64,000 bases of DNA from Acridotheres tristis (taxonomy: Eukaryota > Chordata > Aves > Passeriformes > Sturnidae), in the NCBI GenBank assembly GCA_037013685.1, contig CM072908.1, forward strand, positions 4,229,001 to 4,293,000. Direction: 5' to 3'. The notes beneath the pieces are model-generated. The model had not been told where the DNA came from. It ran no database searches and saw only the letters and a program-made list of their open reading frames with translations. Both the position numbers and the translations under genes were made by a program. Of the stretch, positions 58,665 through 64,000 are shown in pieces (position 1 is the first letter of the stretch; every line of letters begins with the position of its first letter).

Positions 58665-58903
58665 GTATGTGTGTCCAGACACAGCTTTATGCTTGCTTAG
58701 CAGAGGTTTTTTTTGGGGAGTGGAGCTTGAAAAGGGTTATAGTTTGTCCTAAGTAACAAATCTGGTTTGTGGGTGTCTTAACAGCAGCTGGTTTTCAGTT
58801 GCATTTGCTACTGTCTCAGTACTTGTAGAAGTGGAAGGCTGCCTGTTCAGGGCAAGCTGCAGCTCCTCTCCATGGTTAAACTGGGATGTGTGTGGTGTTT
58901 CAG

Positions 58904-59100
58904 TGCGTTTCTGGGACTGGGACCCTGGGCAGCTGCTTTGAGAGCCGCGTGGTGGTGGTGTGTGAGAAGATGATGAGTCGTGCATGCTGGGCGAAGTCCA
59001 AACACTTGATCCATTCCAAGACTTTCCGAGGAATGACACTGCTCCATCTGGCTGCTGCCCAGGGCTATGCTACTCTCATCCAGACCCTCATCAAATGGCG
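58904..59100 (+). CDS. CAMTA1: CAMTA1 coding exon (ankyrin repeat 1)
   Basis: This 197-nt exon starts in phase 0 with CVSGTGTLGSCFESRVVVV and continues through CEKMMSRACWAKSKHLIHSK to FRGMTLLHLAAAQGYATLIQ, then TLIKWR. The GMTLLHLAAAQGY segment is a clear ankyrin-repeat signature (TLLHLAAAxG) and marks the first repeat of the CAMTA ankyrin block, a protein-protein interaction module. The donor is TGGCG|gtaaga, leaving two bases of Arg. The acceptor is unusual: the 20 nt before the AG are rich in UG rather than a pyrimidine tract, so the site may be weak or regulated. Confidence 0.97.
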
Positions 59101-59434
59101 GTAAGACCCAGCCTGCTGGACTCTGGGGTGTTAGTACAGGCATAGCAAGATACAAAAACTCCTCTCAGTCCACATTTCTGTACAAAGAGCCAAACCCCTG
59201 AACTTTTTCTAATCCCCTGATCTGATGGGACCTGTCTCTTGAGAGCAAGTCCAGTTGCTAGATGTATCATGCTCTTCATGTCTGTGGTGGTGGTCACTGT
59301 CTGTAGTAAATACATGTGTTGTGGGCATGTGCGTGGCCTCTTCTTTGTAGTACAGTGCTTTGGATAAATCTGTGCTTAGACAATGATCTTGACGTGGATA
59401 CAGAGCATCATTCCTTCTCTTGTTTCCCCTGCAG

Positions 59435-59513
59435 CACCAAACATGCAGACAGCATTGATCTGGAGCTGGAAGTTGACCCTTTGAATGTGGATCATTTCTC
59501 CTGCACTCCTCTG
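59435..59513 (+). CDS. CAMTA1: CAMTA1 coding exon (between ankyrin repeats 1 and 2)
   Basis: This 79-nt exon completes Arg (CG|C) and reads TKHADSIDLELEVDPLNVDH, then FSCTPL. It joins ankyrin repeat 1 to repeat 2, and the final CTPL is the first part of the second repeat's TPLMWACALG motif, which is split across the next junction. The acceptor is tgtttcccctgcag and the donor is CTG|gtaaga, phase 0. Each flank matches the CAMTA1 protein exactly in register. Confidence 0.96.
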
Positions 59514-60326
59514 GTAAGAGCAGGGTCTGGAAGCTTCTGAGAGAGTCTGAGGGCCCTTTGGGGAGTTCTTTCTGATGTTTTACTTTCCTAAAGTGTTTCA
59601 CTCTCTGGAGAGTAGATGTTCCTGTGTGCTCCTGCTGTGTACATGGTAAGACGTGGTACTGTCAGGATCCTGGCATTTTGTTGAGAGAAAGCACACAGAA
59701 CAAAACTTCGTCATTGAGAAACATGAAGAAAGGGAACAGACAAATGGTTCTGGTCAGTGTTTTACACAGAATCTAGTCTCTACTCTCATGGTGTGAAAAG
59801 GACTTTACATGCCTTCTTTCACATTGTCCTTTGTGACTGTTTAACTGTAGAGATTGTAAAGTTATTAACTATCTTGGTCACTGGAGTAATGAAATCATGA
59901 GAACTTAGACAAGCAAAAAGCCAAAACGGATGGAATCAGACCTGCCAGTTTGCAACTCAGAGTATTGATTTTACTGTTCCCAACCTTTGGTCCTATCTGC
60001 ATGTTTCTGACCTCAGAGATTCCTTCTTGTATGAAGCTGTTCTGTCTCTGCAGTGATGTCAACGTCACAAAAAAACCCCAAAACAAAAGAAAACAATGAG
60101 CTTTGTCAATTGGAGGTTTCTCCGTTGTAGGAGAGAATAGCATGTATCCAGTCCTCTCTATTGGCCTTTTGTTACGTTGGGACATTTATAAAAGTAATTT
60201 GCTGGCTTTGAGCATGTCATGTTTTGTTTATCAGAAGAGTTTTTCCTTGAGCTGGTACCAGACTGCACTGCATTAATAAGAGAGAAGACAGGTCTCCCAG
60301 TGGGTCAATTACCTTTTCTTCTTTAG

Positions 60327-60642
60327 ATGTGGGCATGTGCCCTGGGCCACATGGATGCAGCTGTTGTGCTGTACAAGTGGGACCGCCGAGCCATCTCCAT
60401 TCCTGACTCCCTCGGGAGATTGCCACTGGCCATTGCTCGGTCTCGGGGCCACGTGAAGCTGGCAGAGTGTCTGGAGCAGCTACAGCGAGATGAGCAAACT
60501 CAGCTTGGGCAAAACCCCAGGATTCAGTGCCCCTCGAGCACAGACTCCAACACAGAGAACTGGGTGTCCCAATGGCACAGTGAGCTTGTTGCCTCTCAGG
60601 AGCCTCAGAAGGGAGTCACAGTGATTTCCAGTACAAACACAG
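60327..60642 (+). CDS. CAMTA1: CAMTA1 coding exon (ankyrin repeats 2 and 3)
   Basis: This 316-nt exon begins MWACALGHMDAAVVLYKWDR, completing ankyrin repeat 2. It then has SLGRLPLAIARSRGHVKLAE CLEQL, the third repeat. After the repeats it enters a polar, poorly conserved linker (QRDEQTQLGQNPR and following) ending in STNT plus one base. The acceptor is ttcttctttag and the donor is ACAG|gtaaaa. The remaining G pairs with AG of the next exon to give Glu of the conserved ELRRPRSEP. The repeat portion is almost invariant relative to mammals, while the linker diverges as expected. Confidence 0.97.
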
Positions 60643-61006
60643 GTAAAACATCCTGGAGGGCATGCTCTGTTTTGGTGACAACATGTGAAAATGTGGGGGC
60701 AAGGAGCTCACCTGGGCAGTGGGTGCCACCTGTGGCCTTGCTGTCCATGCTTAATTCTTTTCTTGTGCTCCATACACTTGCATAAGCATCAGGAAGAGGA
60801 GTGAATGCTCTGCTTTGGAAAGACTTGTGTATCTTAGGAGTGGTTGAGACAGTATCCTCCCTGGGTGGTTGTTACTCCCTTTGCACATCTTCTCAGGTGT
60901 CCATAGAGCACAGCACAGACTCCAGCCTGAGGCAGAAGCTGTCAACGTTCCTATAATAGTCGTGAGTTTCATGTTTAATTTTGACCATTGATCTGTTTGT
61001 TTGCAG

Positions 61007-61530
61007 AGCTGAGGCGGCCAAGATCAGAACCTTCCAGCTATTACAGTAGTGAGACGCAGAAAGATTACCCTGCACCCAAAAAGCATAAGCTGAGCCCTGA
61101 GTATTTTCAAGCCCGGCAAGAGAAGCTGCTTTCCACTGCACTGAGCCTGGAACAGCCAAGCATTAGGAAGCAGAACTCCAGCTCCAAGCAATCCTCCACT
61201 GAGACAATCAGCCCCAGTGAAGGGCTGAGGGACTATGGCCGGGAGCTCTCCCAGCACATCCCAGAAGTTACTGGGTACCGGGGCTCCGGCAGCCAAGCAG
61301 GCATCAAATGGAACCCAAAAGACATTTATATTGGTGTGTCTGCAGTGCAGGTGGCAGGGAGCCAGAAGGGCACTGCCCTGGGGAAGGATGCTGTGGCCCA
61401 TCGGCTGCGCCAGCGGGAGCAGATGAATGTGTTGATGATGGCCGACAGGGAGATGGTGGATGCAGAACTCCTGTCCTACAGGGACAACGCAGGGGATGAG
61501 GACTGCTTACACCACATGGATGAACTGCAG
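61007..61530 (+). CDS. CAMTA1: CAMTA1 coding exon (basic linker, NLS-like)
   Basis: This 524-nt exon completes Glu and reads LRRPRSEPSSYYSSETQKDY, then PAPKKHKLSPEYF and a Ser/Gln-rich, weakly conserved tract to MDELQ. RRPR and PKKHK, about 20 residues apart, form a plausible bipartite nuclear-localisation signal (inference from sequence). The middle of the exon (PSEGLRDYGRELSQ, KDIYIGVSAVQV, NVLMMADREMVDAELLSYRD) follows the CAMTA1 exon order but is the fastest-evolving coding part in this window. The acceptor is tctgtttgtttgcag and the donor is CTGCAG|gtaaac, phase 0. Confidence 0.96.
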
Positions 61531-62225
61531 GTAAACACAGCCACAGCACCAAGATCAGCAGTCTCGTAGAGCATGGAGGCTGCACAGAGGATCCTGACTG
61601 TGAGAAAATCCCGTGGAGGCCTCTAGACTGAGTTGTGCTTTGAGGAAGGAGGTGGTCACACAATCAATACATACTTTCTTCCAATTTCAACACAGGCATA
61701 AAGGCTAATGGTTAGCTTTTAGGGTTGCACACTGGCATACCCTTCAACAGCATACAGAATGCACAAAATTGCAGTTGTGTAAGGAAAAAGGAAAAAGCAG
61801 AGGCTGATCACAGCAGTGCATGTGACTCAGGTGGCCCAATAGTCCGGTGGGAGCTGGCAGCAGTCCCTACAAAGTCATCTCAGCAAAAGAGCAGCAAAGT
61901 CACTTTTCCTTTGGAAATAACATACTAGTGACAGCTGTAAAGGGAGGGCCCAGAGACCTTTCACCAGATCTTTTGACCTCCCCATAAAGGAAAGTAAGAG
62001 GTCCAGGGAATATGAAACCCTGCAGTGCTTGGTTTGTTGAAGATGCAGAAAAGCAAATGAGCATTAGTTAATGGATTTCTTTCCACTGCTGAGACAAACA
62101 GTAGACTCCAGCTTCCACAGGTTTGGGCAAAATGGGGAATTCTGTCTAAAGCTGAGCTGTAACATGGAAGAACAAGTCACGTACTACCAGGCAGCTAAGG
62201 TTTGCTGTTCTTTCCCCCTTGACAG

Positions 62226-62413
62226 GTGAACATGATGACACTTGCAGAGCACATTATTGAAGCTACACCTGACAGGATCAAGCGGGAGAACTTCGTGCCA
62301 ATGGAATCGCTGCTGGCAGAGAGGACAGACAGTGCTGCCATGAGCACCACCATGAGCTGGCTGGCCAGTTACCTTGCTGACGTCGATCACTTGCCCAGTG
62401 CTGCACAGATCAG
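62226..62413 (+). CDS. CAMTA1: CAMTA1 coding exon (conserved linker before IQ motifs)
   Basis: This 188-nt exon starts VNMMTLAEHIIEATPDRIKR and continues ENFVPMESLLAERTDSAAMS to TMSWLASYLADVDHLPSAAQ and I plus two bases. The LAEHIIEATPDRIK and SWLASYLADVDHLPSAAQIR segments are strongly conserved in CAMTA1. The second is probably an amphipathic helix. The acceptor is tttcccccttgacag and the donor is ATCAG|gtcagt, leaving two bases of Arg. Confidence 0.96.
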
Positions 62414-62767
62414 GTCAGTGGGAGCTGTGAGGTTGCTCTGGGTTTCGGTGTGGTGTTCATACTGGGCAGCATGTTGTGACTCTTCAGCCTGCAGCTCTCA
62501 GTGAGACTCAGTTCTGGTCTTGCAGGCCCAGGCACACTCTTGTGCTCTCAGCTAGCACAGCTACAAATTCATGGAATGAGGGTTTCACTCCAGCACCACA
62601 TCTGTGCAGTGCAGGACAGGCAGGCTCAGGGGTGTGGGATGTTGCTTGGAGAAAACAGGGGGAGCATAAACTTCTGCCTTGAACTCAGAAATGTTGTTGT
62701 CCTTATCTGTGATGCCAAGCCCAAGTGCTTTGTAAGCCAATAATTCCTACTGTGATTGGTATTTCAG

Positions 62768-63014
62768 AAGTCTGTATAGTGAACCCCTGACCCCTTCTTC
62801 GAACACCAGCTTGAGCCCTGCAGGCTCACCAATCAGTGAAATAGCTTTTGAGAAACCCAGCCTTCCCTCGGCAGCAGACTGGTCTGAATTTCTGAGTGCA
62901 TCCACCAGCGAGAAGGTAGAAAATGAGTTTGCACAGTTAACTCTGTCTGATCATGAGCAGAGAGAACTCTATGAAGCTGCCAAACTCGTCCAGACAGTAT
63001 TCAGGAAATACAAG
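62768..63014 (+). CDS. CAMTA1: CAMTA1 coding exon (pre-IQ region and first IQ-like motif)
   Basis: This 247-nt exon completes Arg (AG|A) and reads SLYSEPLTPSSNTSLSPAGS, then PISEIAFEKPSLPSAADWSE, then FLSASTSEKVENEFAQLTLS and ends with AAKLVQTVFRKYK. The last segment fits the IQ consensus loosely (LVQxxFRKYK) and is the first calmodulin-binding-type motif of the C-terminal array. The acceptor is ttggtatttcag and the donor is AAG|gtatgt, phase 0. Most of the exon is nearly invariant relative to mammalian CAMTA1. Confidence 0.97.
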
Positions 63015-63537
63015 GTATGTGGCCCAAACGTCCAGTGTTTTCCTTGATGGATGTGTGAGAGACAGCATATAATTTGTTACAAACAAAAATGCGGGTAATA
63101 CTCACTCCAGGGACAAAAACAGAGTTTCTGTCACAACCTTTCCAATGTTTCTGACGTTTGTTTGTTGATGTTTGCCCAACAAATATTGTATGGGGAGTGC
63201 ATGCCATGCCATGGCACACCTGCTGTGCCAGAGCGGCACTCACAAAGCACATCCTCAAAATGTACCCCAGAGGTTCTGCTTCGTTGGCCATTTGATGTAA
63301 AGATGCATTTTGAAGGTTTGTTCCTTATGTGAGTTGACAGCAGAGGCATCTCCAGGAAGTGCCTGGGCCTGATTTGGACCAGTGTTGGGGGTTGAATGGT
63401 TCCCTTTTCTTTCTGTGGAATTTCTCCCATGTAGCATTGACAGGAGAGGTTTGCCCTGCGAGCAGCTGAGAGCCACGTCACCTGTCCTGGGTTTTGGTGC
63501 CCTCTGACTGATGCTGCTCCTTTCTCTCTCCACACAG

Positions 63538-63609
63538 GGTCGTCCTCTCCGGGAACAGCAGGAGGTGGCTGCTGCTGTTATTCAGCGTTGCTACCGAAAG
63601 TACAAACAG
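63538..63609 (+). CDS. CAMTA1: CAMTA1 coding exon (second IQ motif, 24 codons)
   Basis: This 72-nt exon is phase 0 at both ends and encodes exactly 24 residues, starting GRPLREQQEV and ending VIQRCYRKYKQ. VIQRCYRKYK matches the IQ motif, a calmodulin-binding helix. The acceptor is tttctctctccacacag and the donor is CAG|gtaatc. Because it is symmetric, the exon could be skipped without a frameshift, removing one IQ motif. The next CAMTA1 exon, expected to begin LTWIALK, is not seen in the remaining 391 nt, so the gene continues beyond the window. Confidence 0.96.
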
Positions 63610-64000
63610 GTAATCAAAAAAGTGACATTTTATGAAGCACATGTAAGTGCCATGAACACACCCTGGTGTAGTGGGCGTTGTCCCACTGCTCCTCTTGTAT
63701 GCTTTTCAGCCTGCTGTAATGAAATACCTTGCTCAGGCAAAACTGAAAAGAGAAGAAGATTCATGTTCTGAATCGTAGTTTTGGAGGGAATCCTTGACAT
63801 TTTTTTGTGATAATGCCTGTGTTTTTGCTGTGAGATGGACAGCTGTGATGTATTCTGTATTGGTCTTTATGCATGTTACAGCCTGAGGAGACTATTCTCT
63901 GACTAGTTGCTTGCCAAATTTCATTGTGAAATTGAAGTTGGTTTTGACTTTGATAAAGGTGAGGGTGAAAAATAGGTTGTTTTATTCTGCACATACTAAA

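Larger units (their letters stand above)
58665..64000 (+). other. CAMTA1: Short CAMTA1 introns of the 3' exon cluster
   Basis: The introns between the ankyrin, linker and IQ exons are 58,665-58,903, 59,101-59,434, 59,514-60,326, 60,643-61,006, 61,531-62,225, 62,414-62,767 and 63,015-63,537. The last, open at the window edge, starts at 63,610. All have GT-AG ends. None contains a recognised gene or a notable repeat apart from an A/C-rich patch near 60,067-60,100. TGCATG motifs flank the 72-nt IQ exon at 63,198-63,203 and 63,870-63,875. Confidence 0.92.

Overview
The window is vertebrate nuclear DNA, most likely from a bird and probably a songbird. It holds the middle and 3' part of one plus-strand gene, CAMTA1 (calmodulin-binding transcription activator 1). 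Thirteen coding exons between 29,772 and 63,609 join in a single consistent reading phase. Their lengths sum to 4,176 nt, which is exactly 1,392 codons. They read in order through the end of the CG-1 DNA-binding domain, a long Ser/Thr-rich transactivation region, the TIG/IPT domain, three ankyrin repeats, a linker with a basic nuclear-localisation-like stretch, and the first two IQ calmodulin-binding motifs. The 5' exons (N-terminus and start of CG-1) lie before the window. The 3' exons (remaining IQ motifs and C-terminus) lie after it. The bird assignment rests on short introns, few interspersed repeats, GC-rich minisatellites of the kind seen on avian microchromosomes, and one solo-LTR-like element that resembles passerine ERV LTRs. 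It is an inference, not a species call.

Layout. 1-29,771 is a gene-free intron. It contains several AT-rich, homeodomain-motif-rich blocks that look like intronic enhancers, a probable solo LTR (about 11.5-12.0 kb), a lysine-rich antisense reading frame that could be a decayed retrocopy (about 6.35-6.7 kb), and a 12-bp minisatellite carrying 20 CAGCTG E-boxes (28.77-29.13 kb). 29,772-29,925 and 39,436-39,576 are the last CG-1 exons, separated by an intron holding a CCCGGT hexanucleotide array and a GC-rich patch (34.4-34.9 kb). 41,837-43,692 is the 1.86-kb exon typical of this gene. A second GC-rich hexamer-based array (44.3-44.93 kb) ends about 100 nt before the TIG exons (45,033-45,159 and 45,860-45,994). 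A 12.5-kb intron follows, with a strong CpG island (about 49.56-50.69 kb). The compact 3' block (58.5-63.6 kb) has eight exons coding for the ankyrin, linker and IQ parts.

The most interesting signal is the CpG island inside the intron between the TIG and ankyrin exons. It has a CCAAT box, a perfect palindromic CRE and a GC box within 30 bp, and downstream splice donors. One donor follows a short ATG-started reading frame whose phase matches the next CAMTA1 exon. This suggests an internal promoter for a short CAMTA1 protein with ankyrin repeats and IQ motifs but no CG-1, transactivation region or TIG domain. The other notable features are the two GC-rich hexamer arrays (one with perfect G-quadruplex spacing on the minus strand) and the E-box minisatellite. 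I found no convincing second protein-coding gene on either strand and no recognisable tRNA or rRNA.
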